Origin: Hymenobacter aerilatus
GTDB taxonomy: Bacteria; Bacteroidota; Bacteroidia; Cytophagales; Hymenobacteraceae
NCBI RefSeq assembly: GCF_022921095.1
Contig: NZ_CP095053.1
Coordinates: 3,018,501 to 3,082,500 of the forward strand
Direction of reading: 5' to 3'
Length of the DNA stretch: 64,000 nucleotides
Shown here: in pieces, positions 1 to 9,230 of the stretch
Position numbering within the stretch: position 1 is the first letter of the stretch
Layout of the letters: each line of letters opens with the position of its first letter
The notes under the pieces: model-generated
Databases searched by the model: none
The model's input: only the letters and a program-made list of their open reading frames with translations
Told to the model about the DNA's origin: nothing
Position numbers and translations under genes: made by a program

Positions 1-216
1 TCAATATAAGCCCCAGAAATAGCCTGCGGCCCCAGCAGAGTAGCGGAAGGTTCATATAGTGAACAGCTTAGAGAGCGGGAAGAAGAGTAGGAGAATATCA
101 GGAGAAATCTGGTAGAAAACCAACAAATGTAGGACTGCCGGTGTTCTGAACTGGTTTCACGGTTCTAACGGCAGTGGCTTCGGATAGATTCATGAACGAC
201 GAAAGCCCTATCTAGA

Positions 217-247
217 TTGTTTCCTAGTAGGTCGGGGTGTACCTTTG
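217..247 (+). promoter_or_regulatory. sdh operon promoter, Bacteroidota type
   Basis: TTG at 217-219 and TACCTTTG at 240-247 are 20 bases apart. This matches the Bacteroidota -33 (TTG/TTTG) and -7 (TAnnTTTG) pattern. The next start codon, that of sdhC, is about 46 bases downstream. The stretch before it (1-216) holds no gene I can support. Confidence 0.6.
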
Positions 248-293
248 GCCGTTGCAATTGAATCACCTTCGCAAACCATTTCGCAGCTTCTAA

Positions 294-1031
294 ATGAGTT
301 GGATTAGTAAAACATTTTCCAGCAGCATCGGTCGCAAGATTATCGTGGCCATCACGGGCTTGTTCCTGTGCTCCTTCCTTGTTGTCCACCTGATTGGCAA
401 CCTGCAGCTATTCAAGAATGATGACGGCGTCGCCTTCAACATCTACTCCCACTTCATGGGAACCAACCCAATTATCCGCACCGTAGAGTGGGGACTGTTG
501 CTGGGTTTTGGCTTCCATATTTATGAGTCGCTCACGCTGTGGCGCCGCAACCAGGCTGCACGCAGCGTAGGGTACGTGTCGAATCACTCGGAGCAAAACA
601 GCAAGTGGCAGTCGCGCAACATGGCCTTTCTGGGCACCATCATCCTGTTTTTCTTGTTGGTGCACTTGTACAACTTCTTCTACCGCGCCCGCTTCGGCGA
701 GTTGGATCCAGACATTAACAACAACGATGACTTGTATACACTGGTAGTGAGTTCGTTTCACCAGTGGTGGTACGTAGCTCTGTACGTGCTGGCTCAGGTA
801 GCCCTATGCTACCACCTGCTGCACGGTTTCAAAAGCGCCTTCCAGACGCTGGGCCTCAATCACCGCAAGTATACTCCTGCTATTGAGGTTATTGGCTACG
901 CCTTCTCCATTATCGTGTGCGCAGGTTTCGCCATCATGCCGCTGTATTTTTTCTTCTTCACCAACGAACAGGGTGACCCGCTTTCGGCGGTAGCACCCTT
1001 GGTTGATTCCATTAACCTAGCGCTGAAGTAA
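294..1031 (+). CDS. sdhC: Succinate dehydrogenase cytochrome b subunit (B-type)
   Basis: The 245-residue membrane anchor of succinate:quinone oxidoreductase (complex II) carries electrons from the SdhB iron-sulfur clusters to quinone across the inner membrane. I see about five hydrophobic segments, with the histidines expected of a diheme B-type anchor: in the LVVHLIGN segment near residue 31, in SHFMG near 50, in FGFHIYESL near 75, in LVHLYNFF near 120 and in YHLLHGFKS near 175. A single large anchor subunit instead of separate SdhC and SdhD is typical of Bacteroidota and epsilonproteobacteria. The ATG follows a good -7 element. The stop codon overlaps the sdhA start by one base (TAATG), so the two are probably translationally coupled. 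Confidence 0.95.
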   Translation: MSWISKTFSSSIGRKIIVAITGLFLCSFLVVHLIGNLQLFKNDDGVAFNIYSHFMGTNPIIRTVEWGLLLGFGFHIYESLTLWRRNQAARSVGYVSNHSEQNSKWQSRNMAFLGTIILFFLLVHLYNFFYRARFGELDPDINNNDDLYTLVVSSFHQWWYVALYVLAQVALCYHLLHGFKSAFQTLGLNHRKYTPAIEVIGYAFSIIVCAGFAIMPLYFFFFTNEQGDPLSAVAPLVDSINLALK

Positions 1032-2965
1032 TGTTTCCGGACTCGAAAATTCCCGAAGGCCCAATAGGCGAAAAGTGGGACAAGCATAAATTTGACGTTA
1101 AGCTGGTTAACCCGGCTAACAAGCGTAAATACGATATCATTGTGGTAGGTACCGGCTTGGCTGGTGCCTCGGCCGCAGCATCACTGGCAGAGCTCGGGTA
1201 CAATGTGAAGGCCTTTTCCTTCCACGACTCGCCGCGCCGCGCGCACAGCATTGCTGCACAGGGTGGTATCAACGCTGCCAAAAACTACCAGAACGACGGT
1301 GACTCCGTGTTCCGTTTGTTCTATGACACAGTAAAAGGGGGCGATTACCGCTCTCGCGAAGCCAACGTGTACCGCCTGGCGCAGGTATCGGTGAACATCA
1401 TCGACCAGTGCGTGGCACAGGGTGTACCGTTTGCCCGTGAGTATGGCGGCCTGCTGGCTAACCGTTCATTTGGGGGCGCGCAGGTGTCGCGCACGTTCTA
1501 CGCACGTGGCCAGACCGGACAGCAGCTTCTACTTGGTGCCTACTCTGCTTTGTCGCGGCAAATTGCATACGGCAAGGTGAAGATGTATACGCGCACCGAA
1601 ATGCTGGACCTAGTATTGGTAGATGGCAAGGCACGCGGTATTGTGACGCGTAACCTAATTACTGGTGAAATCGAAACTCACGCGGCACACGCTGTTATTC
1701 TGGCTACAGGTGGCTATGGTAATGTATTCTACCTGAGCACTAATGCCAAGTATTCGAATGCGACGGCAGCATGGCGAGCCCACAAGAAGGGAGCTTACTT
1801 TGCTAACCCCTGCTTCACCCAAATTCACCCTACCTGTATCCCCGTATCCGGTGACTACCAGTCGAAACTGACACTGATGTCGGAGTCGCTGCGTAATGAT
1901 GGGCGCGTGTGGGTACCTAAAGAAAAGGCTACTGCTGAGCGCTTACGCAAAGGTGAAATTCGCGTGGCGGATATCAAAGAAGAAGACCGCGACTACTTCC
2001 TGGAGCGCAAATACCCTGCTTTTGGTAACCTCGTGCCTCGCGATGTAGCCTCGCGCAACGCTAAAATGATGTGCGACGAAGGTCGTGGGGTAGGCTCAAC
2101 GGGCTTAGCTGTGTACCTAGACTTTGCAGACAGCATCAAGCGCAATGGCGCTGATTGGGTGGCTGCTAAGTACGGTAACCTGTTTGAGATGTATGAGAAG
2201 ATTACGGGTGAGAATCCGTATGAACTACCCATGCGCATTTATCCGGCAGTGCACTACACCATGGGTGGCCTGTGGGTGGATTACAACCTGGAAACCACAG
2301 TCCCTGGCTTGTATGCAACAGGTGAGTGTAACTTCTCAGACCACGGCGCTAATCGCCTCGGCGCTTCGGCGCTGATGCAAGGCCTAGCCGATGGCTATTT
2401 TGTAATTCCTTATACCATTGGGGATTACCTGGCCAAGACGCCGCCTACCCCTGTTACCACACAAGATCCGGCTTTTGCCGAGACAGAAGCAAAGGTTCGT
2501 GCCGACATTCAGAAGCTGATGAGCATCAATGGCACGCGCACGCCTACCGAATTCCACAAGGCCCTTGGCCACATCATGTGGGAATACTGTGGAATGGCTC
2601 GTACCGCTGAGGGCCTACGTCATGCAAAGGCTGAGATTCAGAAGCTTAAGCGCGAGTTCTGGTCTGATCTGAAAGTAATCGGCGTGAACGAAGAGCTTAA
2701 TCAAACGCTAGAAAGTGCCGGTCGCGTAGCCGATTTCATCGAATTGGGCGAGCTGATGGTGGATGATGCGCTACACCGCAATGAAAGCTGTGGCGGTCAC
2801 TTCCGCGAAGAATATGCAACCGAAGAAGGCGAAGCTAAACGTAACGACGATGAGTATGCTTACGTGGCTGCATGGGAATATCAGGGTGAAAACCAGCCTG
2901 AGAAACTAAATAAAGAAGAGCTGCTGTTTGAAAATGTGAAACTCACGCAACGCAGCTACAAGTAA
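1031..2965 (+). CDS. sdhA: Succinate dehydrogenase flavoprotein subunit
   Basis: The 644-residue catalytic subunit oxidises succinate to fumarate on the cytoplasmic face of complex II. The N-terminal dinucleotide-binding motif [10 protein letters not shown] (about residues 41-50) is followed by [11 protein letters not shown] near residue 78, whose His is the expected attachment point for covalent FAD. HPTCIP, RNDGRVW and the C-terminal [13 protein letters not shown] are family signatures of the active-site and capping domains. The length fits the larger B-type SdhA/FrdA proteins. It overlaps sdhC by one base. A 107-base spacer with repeats separates it from sdhB, which is still expected on the same transcript. 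Confidence 0.96.
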   Translation: MFPDSKIPEGPIGEKWDKHKFDVKLVNPANKRKYDIIVVGTGLAGASAAASLAELGYNVKAFSFHDSPRRAHSIAAQGGINAAKNYQNDGDSVFRLFYDTVKGGDYRSREANVYRLAQVSVNIIDQCVAQGVPFAREYGGLLANRSFGGAQVSRTFYARGQTGQQLLLGAYSALSRQIAYGKVKMYTRTEMLDLVLVDGKARGIVTRNLITGEIETHAAHAVILATGGYGNVFYLSTNAKYSNATAAWRAHKKGAYFANPCFTQIHPTCIPVSGDYQSKLTLMSESLRNDGRVWVPKEKATAERLRKGEIRVADIKEEDRDYFLERKYPAFGNLVPRDVASRNAKMMCDEGRGVGSTGLAVYLDFADSIKRNGADWVAAKYGNLFEMYEKITGENPYELPMRIYPAVHYTMGGLWVDYNLETTVPGLYATGECNFSDHGANRLGASALMQGLADGYFVIPYTIGDYLAKTPPTPVTTQDPAFAETEAKVRADIQKLMSINGTRTPTEFHKALGHIMWEYCGMARTAEGLRHAKAEIQKLKREFWSDLKVIGVNEELNQTLESAGRVADFIELGELMVDDALHRNESCGGHFREEYATEEGEAKRNDDEYAYVAAWEYQGENQPEKLNKEELLFENVKLTQRSYK

Positions 2966-2972
2966 ATTTCGA

Positions 2973-3066
2973 GTTGTTAGCCACTAGCTACTAGCTATTA
3001 GCAATATGCTGATAGTTTAACAGTCTAAGAAAGCTAACAGCCATCAGCTAACAGCTAATAGCCAAC
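2973..3066. repeat. AGCTA-rich imperfect inverted repeat between sdhA and sdhB
   Basis: The left arm (2973-3002) is built from units like TAGCTACTAGCTATTAGC. The right arm (3033-3066) is built from the complementary CAGCTAACAGCTAATAGCC. The arms pair imperfectly around a central 30 bases. The element lies inside the sdh operon and may act on mRNA folding or processing, but that is inference. Confidence 0.5.
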
Positions 3067-3072
3067 AATACA

Positions 3073-3858
3073 ATGGCCGGAAGTAACCCCAACGCCAAGC
3101 CGATGAACCTCACGCTGAAAGTGTGGCGGCAAAAAAATCGTAATTCGGAGGGTAAGATTGTGGATTATCAGGTGAAGGATATTTCGCCGGATATGTCGTT
3201 TCTGGAGATGCTGGACGTGCTCAACGAAGACCTTCTGCACAGAGGGGAAGAGCCGGTAGCTTTCGACCACGACTGCCGCGAGGGCATTTGTGGGTCTTGC
3301 AACTTGTTCATCAACGGACGGGCGCACGGACCAGAAAAAGGCACCACTACCTGCCAGCTCCACATGCGCAAGTTCAACGATGGTGATACTATCACTATTG
3401 AACCCTGGCGCGCTAATTCTTTCCCCGTCAACAAAGACCTGAGCGTAGACCGCTCGGCCTTCGACCGCATCATTCAGGCCGGTGGCTACATCAGCATCAA
3501 CACTGGTGGCACCCCTGACGCCAACGAAATTCCGATTCCGAAGGAAATTGCGGACCGGGCTTTTGAGGCTGCTACCTGCATTGGGTGTGGTGCCTGCGTG
3601 GCTGCGTGCAAAAACGCTTCGGCTATGCTGTTTGTATCAGCCAAGGTGTCGCAGCTGGCGCTGTTGCCGCAGGGCCACGTGGAGCGCAAAACCCGCGTGG
3701 AAAATATGGTGGCGCAAATGGATAAAGAAGGCTTTGGAGCCTGCACTAATATTGGCTCATGCGCAGCTGAGTGCCCAGTGGGCATTTCGCTAGAGAACAT
3801 TGCCATCTTGAACCGCGAATTTTTGGCTGCAAAAGCTACTTCGAATAACCTATCGTAA
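3073..3858 (+). CDS. sdhB: Succinate dehydrogenase iron-sulfur subunit
   Basis: The 261-residue electron-transfer subunit links the SdhA flavin to the SdhC hemes. The N-terminal plant-ferredoxin fold has the 2Fe-2S ligands in [13 protein letters not shown] (about residues 64-76) plus the later TTTCQLH cysteine. The C-terminal domain has the 4Fe-4S motif [12 protein letters not shown] (near residue 172) and the 3Fe-4S motif [12 protein letters not shown] (near residue 228). All expected cysteines are present. ATG at 3073 gives an N terminus of family length. A strong intrinsic terminator follows 22 bases after the stop, closing the sdhCAB operon. Confidence 0.96.
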   Translation: MAGSNPNAKPMNLTLKVWRQKNRNSEGKIVDYQVKDISPDMSFLEMLDVLNEDLLHRGEEPVAFDHDCREGICGSCNLFINGRAHGPEKGTTTCQLHMRKFNDGDTITIEPWRANSFPVNKDLSVDRSAFDRIIQAGGYISINTGGTPDANEIPIPKEIADRAFEAATCIGCGACVAACKNASAMLFVSAKVSQLALLPQGHVERKTRVENMVAQMDKEGFGACTNIGSCAAECPVGISLENIAILNREFLAAKATSNNLS

Positions 3859-3880
3859 GCAACGCGGTTATAGTCTACGG

Positions 3881-3910
3881 AAAGGCGAAGTGGAGTTCCA
3901 CTTCGCCTTT
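3881..3910 (+). terminator. Intrinsic terminator after sdhB
   Basis: There is a perfect 14-bp stem, AAAGGCGAAGTGGA (3881-3894) with its complement at 3897-3910, a 2-base loop and a T-rich tail (TTGTTT). It sits directly downstream of sdhB. Confidence 0.85.
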
Positions 3911-3936
3911 TTGTTTATCCCTACCCCCTAGCGCGC

Positions 3937-4464
3937 ATGATTACCATCATCGTAGGCACCAATCGGCCTAACTCTCGTGCCCGGTTGGTGGCTGACTTAT
4001 ATAGCCAGTTACTGACAGACCTCGGTGCAACTCACCAGCTACTAGATCTGGTAGAATTGCCCGCCGATTTTTTGGTAACAGCCCTGTACGGCCATACTGG
4101 CCAACACGCTGGATTCAACCGATTGGCTGAAAAAGCAGCGGCAGCCGACAAGCTGGTGTTTATCGTGCCTGAGTACAATGCCTCGTTGCCGGGGGCTCTG
4201 AAGGGCTTTATAGATGGCCTCCCCTACCCTGGTGGCATCCGCGGCAAAAAGGCGGCGGTGGTAGGCTTGGGCACCGGCGCGCAGGGTGGCGCCTTGGCTT
4301 TGTGCCACCTCACCGATATTCTGATGTATCTAGGCACATTGGTGCTGCCTACCCGCGTACGCTTACCTTTCATCGACCAGTACCTCACGCAAGACGGTAC
4401 GCTCAGCCACGAGCTATACATGCAGCTGCTACGCGAGCAGGCAACGCAGCTGGTCGCGCTTTAA
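3937..4464 (+). CDS. NADPH-dependent FMN reductase family protein
   Basis: This 175-residue flavodoxin-like protein belongs to the NADPH-dependent FMN reductase/azoreductase family, which reduces flavin or quinone-like substrates with NAD(P)H in the cytosol. The N-terminal IIVGTNRPNSRARLVAD is the FMN phosphate-binding loop of the family. PEYNASLPGALKGFIDGLPYP (about residues 75-95) is the conserved flavin-contacting segment. GLGTGAQGG is a further glycine-rich loop. It sits alone between the sdh terminator and the MbnPH locus, so context gives no physiological substrate. Confidence 0.85.
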   Translation: MITIIVGTNRPNSRARLVADLYSQLLTDLGATHQLLDLVELPADFLVTALYGHTGQHAGFNRLAEKAAAADKLVFIVPEYNASLPGALKGFIDGLPYPGGIRGKKAAVVGLGTGAQGGALALCHLTDILMYLGTLVLPTRVRLPFIDQYLTQDGTLSHELYMQLLREQATQLVAL

Positions 4465-4577
4465 GGCGAAAGCGGACAGTCATTAGTGCTTTGTACATTG
4501 GTACAGGCACCGGTTTTCTTTACTTGTCCAACGACGTGCTTACCTTTACGAGCGTTTGGCCTGCTGTATCCGCTCGT

Positions 4578-4958
4578 ATGACTCGCTGGTTTGCTGTTAT
4601 TCTTACTGCCCTAGTGTTGCTCCAGACGTTCAGTCAGGAACTGCGGGTAGTGGATTATCAGCTGCATACAGAGCGGATTACGAAGCTCTTTTGCGTAAAC
4701 AAAGCTCGGCCGCAACTACACTGTAATGGCAAGTGCCACTTGGCTAAGCAGCTCCGCAAAGCCGCCGATGCGGAAAGCAAAGCGCCCAATGATACTGAAG
4801 GCAAACTCGAGTTTGAGGCTTTGCCCCTGCTACGCTTCCGCGTGGCCCGGCTGGTTTCCTATCCTACTGCGCCGCGGCGCTTCATTGCTTTTCGGGCTGC
4901 ACAGTACGCATTTTCGCCGGTACATGGCATTTTTCATCCACCAAGCTTCTGGGTCTAA
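4578..4958 (+). CDS. Small membrane-anchored protein with a Cys-rich HCNGKCHL motif
   Basis: This 126-residue protein has one N-terminal hydrophobic segment (about residues 4-18) and then a short periplasmic domain with a conserved-looking cysteine motif: FCVNKARPQLHCNGKCHL (about residues 38-55). Three Cys and two His in 18 residues suggest metal or heme binding. I recall similar small proteins near copper or TonB-type loci in Bacteroidota, but I know no assigned function. The ATG at 4578 was chosen because it precedes the hydrophobic segment; a longer reading from 4302 would overlap the FMN reductase heavily. It lies about 100 bases upstream of the MbnP-like gene on the same strand, so a role in the same metal-handling system is plausible inference. 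Confidence 0.7.
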   Translation: MTRWFAVILTALVLLQTFSQELRVVDYQLHTERITKLFCVNKARPQLHCNGKCHLAKQLRKAADAESKAPNDTEGKLEFEALPLLRFRVARLVSYPTAPRRFIAFRAAQYAFSPVHGIFHPPSFWV

Positions 4959-5061
4959 CAACTAAGTATTGCGTGCTGCCATACGGCGGACGCAGCCCGG
5001 CACGTTTCTACTAAGGAGAAATGCACCTGTACCTATCTGTTTGTTTTCCAGAAGTTTTCTT

Positions 5062-5844
5062 ATGAAATTTTCCCTACCTACCTTTTGGGTAGCCGCTGTG
5101 GTTACCGTATTCTCTCTGGCCAGTTGCAACGATAAAGAAAAAGAAGCTCAGCCTACTGTGGGCACGCTGGATATTGAGATGGAGCACGTAGTGGGCAACA
5201 GAGCGCTGGCGCTCAACACCACTACCTACACCAATCCCGTGAGCAACGAGCAGTTTACTGTTTCCCGTTTCAACTACTACGTTTCCAACATCAGGCTGCA
5301 AAAGGCCGATGGTACGGAGTACCCTCAGCCCGAGAGCTACTACCTGGTGCAGGAGTCTGACACTGAATCGAAGCACCTGCATCTAAAGGATGTGCCTATC
5401 GGCGACTACACTGGTATATCCTTCGTGGTAGGCGTGGATAGCGCCCGCAACGTGGCCGGTGCCCAAACCGGCGCACTGGACGTGAATAATAATATGTTCT
5501 GGGACTGGAACTCAGGGTATATCTTCTTCAAGATGGAAGGTAATCTAGTGGCTTCCAGCGCCTACCCTGCCAAATCATTTTTGATGCACGTGGGTGGCTT
5601 CACCAAACCCTACAACGCCGTGCGCACCGTGAAGCTGACTTTCCCGAGCAGTAACTTGCTGGTAGGTGCCGACCACAGCCCCGAGCTGCACCTGAGAATA
5701 GACGCTTTGAAGGTACTGAACGGCCCGCAACCTATACAGCTCAGTACCTTTAGAGGAGCGCACATGCCGGGTGCTAATGCCGTGCAGGTAGCCAATAATT
5801 ATGCGGCAGGCATGTTCTTAGTGGACCATATCAACGCTAATTAG
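5062..5844 (+). CDS. MbnP-family copper-binding lipoprotein
   Basis: This 260-residue lipoprotein has the signal peptide and lipobox FSLASC (Cys near residue 19) after the ATG at 5062. The mature part matches the MbnP family: an N-terminal beta-rich region with FTVSRFNYYVSNIRL, then GDYTGISFVVGVD, then the hallmark MFWDWNSGYIFFKMEG (about residues 150-165), then a His-containing MHVGGF segment. In the family, MbnP binds Cu(I) in the periplasm after its partner MbnH oxidises one tryptophan to kynurenine. The Trp-rich hallmark is intact here. The next gene, an MbnH-like diheme enzyme, begins only 2 bases after the stop. Copper binding is inferred from family and neighbour. Confidence 0.88.
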   Translation: MKFSLPTFWVAAVVTVFSLASCNDKEKEAQPTVGTLDIEMEHVVGNRALALNTTTYTNPVSNEQFTVSRFNYYVSNIRLQKADGTEYPQPESYYLVQESDTESKHLHLKDVPIGDYTGISFVVGVDSARNVAGAQTGALDVNNNMFWDWNSGYIFFKMEGNLVASSAYPAKSFLMHVGGFTKPYNAVRTVKLTFPSSNLLVGADHSPELHLRIDALKVLNGPQPIQLSTFRGAHMPGANAVQVANNYAAGMFLVDHINAN

Positions 5845-5846
5845 CC

Positions 5847-6911
5847 GTGCGCGTGTTCACTTCGCGTACCCTGACGGCCCCGTTGCTGGGGTTGGCGGGG
5901 CTGCTGGTGACTAGTTGCCAGCCTGACGCGGATATACTGAAGCAGCAGGCTGTGCCGGGCGATACACTCCCCAGCAACTTCCCTACCCCTGCCTACGCGC
6001 TCGAAACCAACCCGCCCGACCGGGCCACTTTTGAGCTGGGCCGGACGCTATTTTACGACCCGCGCCTATCGCGCACGGGTGATGTCTCGTGCGGTTCGTG
6101 CCACCAGCAGTCTGTGGCCTTTGCTCATGCCGACCACCGGGTGAGCCAAGGCGTAGATGGCTTGCTGGGGCCGCGCAATACGCCGCCTTTGCAAAATCTA
6201 CGCTGGCGCCGGGAGTTACTGTGGGATGGTGGGTCCAAAAACCTCGAAACCATGCCGTTGGCGCCCCTCACCAACCCGGTGGAAATGGACGAGACGCTCG
6301 GCAACGTGCTCAAAAAACTCAATGCCGACGCTGACTACCGGCGCCGGTTTGCGAAAATTTACGGCAGGTCGCCCATCGACTCGTACCAATTTCTGCGGGC
6401 GCTGGCGCAGTTTACAGCCGCGCTGACCTCGGCCAACTCGCGCTACGACCACTACGTGCGCGGCGAAGCCGGTAGGCAACTGAGCGCGCCAGAGCTGCGC
6501 GGCCGTGCCCTGCTGGCGCAAAAATGCACTCCCTGCCACAGCACCGATTTATTCACCGACGAAACCTACCGCAACAACGGTCTGGACCGGGAATTTTCGG
6601 CTGATTCGGGTAGAGCGCACATCACCAGTGTAGTGCAGGATCGGGGAAAGTTTAAGGTGCCTTCCTTGCGCAACGTGACCAAAACGGCACCTTACATGCA
6701 CGACGGACGCTTTGCTACCCTAGCAGAGGTGCTAGCCCACTACGACCACGGCGTGCAGCCCTCCCCTACCCTCGACCCGCTGCTGCGCCGCCCCAATGGA
6801 CAGCTAGGTATTCCGCTCACCGCTCAAGAGCAAGCCGATTTGCTGGCCTTTCTGGAAACGCTGACCGACACGGAGTTTTTGCAGGACCGCCGCCTGGCAG
6901 AGCGTCAGTAG
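5847..6911 (+). CDS. MbnH-like diheme cytochrome c peroxidase family lipoprotein
   Basis: This 354-residue periplasmic lipoprotein belongs to the CcpA/MauG/MbnH superfamily. It starts with GTG at 5847, 2 bases after the MbnP stop, and has the lipobox LLVTSC (Cys near residue 24). Two c-type heme motifs are visible: CGSCHQ near residue 82 and CTPCHS near residue 227. The family segments LFYDPRLSRTGDVSCGSCH, PTLRNV-like SLRNVTKTAPYMHDGRF and a C-terminal LLAFLETLTD are present. MbnH uses hydrogen peroxide to reach a bis-Fe(IV) state and converts a Trp of MbnP to kynurenine. The tight coupling to the MbnP gene supports this role over simple peroxide detoxification, but only biochemistry could tell. 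Confidence 0.9.
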   Translation: MRVFTSRTLTAPLLGLAGLLVTSCQPDADILKQQAVPGDTLPSNFPTPAYALETNPPDRATFELGRTLFYDPRLSRTGDVSCGSCHQQSVAFAHADHRVSQGVDGLLGPRNTPPLQNLRWRRELLWDGGSKNLETMPLAPLTNPVEMDETLGNVLKKLNADADYRRRFAKIYGRSPIDSYQFLRALAQFTAALTSANSRYDHYVRGEAGRQLSAPELRGRALLAQKCTPCHSTDLFTDETYRNNGLDREFSADSGRAHITSVVQDRGKFKVPSLRNVTKTAPYMHDGRFATLAEVLAHYDHGVQPSPTLDPLLRRPNGQLGIPLTAQEQADLLAFLETLTDTEFLQDRRLAERQ

Positions 6912-6963
6912 ACGCGTGTGTTCCCGCCCCACAGCGGCCTTGCATCTCTTTTTGCTTTCCCTT

Positions 6964-7790
6964 ATGAAGAAAATAGTATTGCCTACTCTGGCTTTCTATT
7001 CCTGGCAGCGCCTGCCTAGGCCTGCGGGCCTGCGATATTTGCGGCTGCTTTATGGGCATCACGCCTTACGATAACCAGAGCAGCTTCTCGATTATGCACC
7101 GCTACCGCGTGTTCAATGGCTATCAGCTTTTGTGGCACCGGCACCGGCTATTCCCAGTGGGTGTGCAGCCGTTTTTTCCCATCGAACCCAAACTCTGACA
7201 CCGGCTATAAGCACAGTCACCGGGGCGACCCAACTGATTACGAAGCCTACCGCGTGTTGGAGCTGCGCGGCAAGTATTTTCTAGCCAAGCGTCTGGAGTT
7301 GAACGCCTTTGTGCCCTATGCAATGAACACCAACCAAAGCAACGCCCAGCAGCTGAACATGGCCGGCGTGGGTGATGTAACGGTTTTTGCTGGTTACCAC
7401 CTCATCCGCGCCATCGAAACGCTGGGCGTGCAGAGCCGCCTGATTGTGGGCGGCGGTGTGAAGCTACCCACCGGCGACTACCACCGTACCAATGCTGCCG
7501 GTCAGCGCTACGGTATACTCAACTAGGTAGGCACCGGCACCACCGATGGGTTTGTGTACGCCAACTACATCGGCAACCTGCACAACTTCGGGCTGAGCGT
7601 GAATGCCAGCTACCGCCGCACCACCCGCAACAGCTTCCAAAATAGTATTGCGCCCAGTGCCACCAATTTTGCTACCCTGCTTTATCGCCTACCTCTGGGA
7701 CCCAACTGGCAGGTCTACCGCTCGGCGCAGTTATACTACGAGCGCACCAAAGGCGAAATGCTGTTCACCACTTCACAAATTCACTATCTC
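6964..7790 (+). pseudogene. Decayed outer-membrane transporter-like gene (ACDICGC type)
   Basis: The remnant is read in three frames. It starts at 6964 as MKKIVLPTLAF, a signal peptide. It then needs a shift to reach ACDICGCFMGITPYDNQ (from 7028), then another shift near 7185 to reach HSHRGDPTDYEAYRVLELRG. It then hits an in-frame TAG at 7524-7526 in YGILN-stop-VGTGTTDGFVYANY. The TAG could be a single C-to-T change from a CAG (Gln) codon. The reading continues to about residue ...FTTSQIHYLTAP and collapses at the convergent CLC gene. The pattern resembles the transporter-like beta-barrel proteins with an N-terminal CDICGC cluster found next to MbnPH genes in Bacteroidota (from memory). At least two frameshifts, one nonsense codon and a lost 3' end argue for a pseudogene. 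Confidence 0.75.
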
Positions 7791-9087
7791 ACAGCTCCCG
7801 CAGGTGCTTGCCTGTTTGCCTACCCCAGATTCCGTGTTTGCTTTCGCCTACTATCTGGGCACTGTAGATGCCCTGATGGCCTGAGAACAGGTAGCTTACC
7901 ACGCAGGCCAAGCCGATATACAGTCCGCCTTCGGCCCCGAATAGCTCCAGCCCCATGAGGGTGCAAGCCAACGGCGTATTGGCCGCGCCCGCAAAAACCG
8001 CCACGAAGCCCATGCCTGCCAGCAGCGGCAACGGCAGTGGCAGCAGCAGCGCCAAGGCATTGCCAAGGGTAGCGCCTACAAAAAACAATGGCGTCACCTC
8101 GCCTCCTTTAAAGCTGGCGCCTAGGGTGAGGGCCGTGAGCAGGATTTTGAGCGCAAACGCATAGGCCGGCAACTGCACACTAAACGACTCGACGATTACC
8201 GGCACGCCCAGCCCGATGTAGCGCGTGGTACCCAAGGCCCACACCAACAATGCCACTACGGCCCCGCCTACCACCGGGCGCAGGGGCGGGTAGGCAATCA
8301 GCTTCTTATAAAAACCACTCACCAGATGAGTGGCCGAGGCAAACGCCCGGCCCGCCAGTCCGAAGGCAATACCCGCCGCCGCCGCACTCAGCAGGCCCAG
8401 CACACTGGCCGTAGGCGCTACCATATGGGGGTAGTGCGTGTGACCAAGCCCCTGTACATCGGGCAGATACAAGCCCCACCAGCGCGTCACGTAATCGGCG
8501 CTGATGGCGGCCAGGAGGCTGGGTAGGATGGCATCGTAGCGCAAACGGCCAATCAGAAGCACCTCCAGCCCGAATACCGCCCCGGCTAGTGGCGTGCCGA
8601 AAATAGAGGCAAAACCCGCGCTAATGCCCGCAATCAGCAGCAGCTTCCGCTCGCGCTGGTGCAGGCGTAGCGGGCGCATAAGCTGGTCGGCGAGGGTGCC
8701 ACCCATTTGCACGGCCGTACCCTCGCGGCCCGCCGAGCCGCCAAACAAATGCGTGAGTATTGTACCCAGGAGCACCAGCGGCACCATGCGCAGCGGCAGC
8801 GTTTGCTGGGGTTGGTGGATTTCGTCGAGAATCAGGTTATTGCCCTTTTCGGCCCGACCCGCCAAGTAATGATACATTAGCCCAATGAGCAGACCGCCCG
8901 CCGGCAGCCACCAAATAATCCAGGGGTGCAGCTCGCGCCATTCTGTGGCCCAAGCCAGCGCCGCCAGAAATCCCGCCGATGCTGTGCCGGCCAGTAGCCC
9001 GATGAGGGCACTCAGCAACAACCAGCGCAACAAAAAGAATACCTGCGGCCGGTATTCGTGCAGAAAGGCAACGGGAAGGTAGCGCAT
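7789..9087 (-). CDS. CLC-type transporter, probable fluoride/proton antiporter (CLC-F)
   Basis: This 432-residue polytopic protein of the CLC family has about ten or more hydrophobic helices. The gating glutamate lies in GREGTAVQMGG (Glu122). The position equal to the anion-selecting Ser of chloride CLCs is in GNNLI (Asn83). GGEVTPLFFVGATLGN (Glu330-Val331-Thr332) and GIYSAQ (Tyr408) follow. From memory, these match the residues described for the fluoride-specific CLC-F clade (Met or Asn at the Ser position, and a Glu-Val-Thr triplet). The prediction is export of fluoride in exchange for protons. ATG at 9087 fits the hydrophobic core; an in-frame TTG at 9108 is possible. I looked upstream for a fluoride riboswitch and saw none. 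The 3' end converges with the pseudogene. Confidence 0.85.
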   Translation of the reverse strand: MRYLPVAFLHEYRPQVFFLLRWLLLSALIGLLAGTASAGFLAALAWATEWRELHPWIIWWLPAGGLLIGLMYHYLAGRAEKGNNLILDEIHQPQQTLPLRMVPLVLLGTILTHLFGGSAGREGTAVQMGGTLADQLMRPLRLHQRERKLLLIAGISAGFASIFGTPLAGAVFGLEVLLIGRLRYDAILPSLLAAISADYVTRWWGLYLPDVQGLGHTHYPHMVAPTASVLGLLSAAAAGIAFGLAGRAFASATHLVSGFYKKLIAYPPLRPVVGGAVVALLVWALGTTRYIGLGVPVIVESFSVQLPAYAFALKILLTALTLGASFKGGEVTPLFFVGATLGNALALLLPLPLPLLAGMGFVAVFAGAANTPLACTLMGLELFGAEGGLYIGLACVVSYLFSGHQGIYSAQIVGESKHGIWGRQTGKHLREL

Positions 9088-9230
9088 ATGTGCGCCCAAA
9101 ATACGCAAATGCCAGGGGTAGGCGTTCTACAATCTCCACCGCATAAGTACCCCGAAACCATTTGCCCGGCGCGCAACGTTGCAGCCCTATCGTGTATCTT
9201 GCTTACTGGATGACCTTTTCTACCCCGCCC

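Noticed and set aside
4302..4577. Extended N terminus of the HCNGKC protein
   Set aside because: It overlaps the FMN reductase gene in another frame, and the hydrophobic segment begins only after the ATG at 4578.
9088..9230. Fluoride riboswitch before the CLC-F-like gene
   Set aside because: The leader on the minus strand does not show the conserved riboswitch segments; only a partial GAACGCC word is present.
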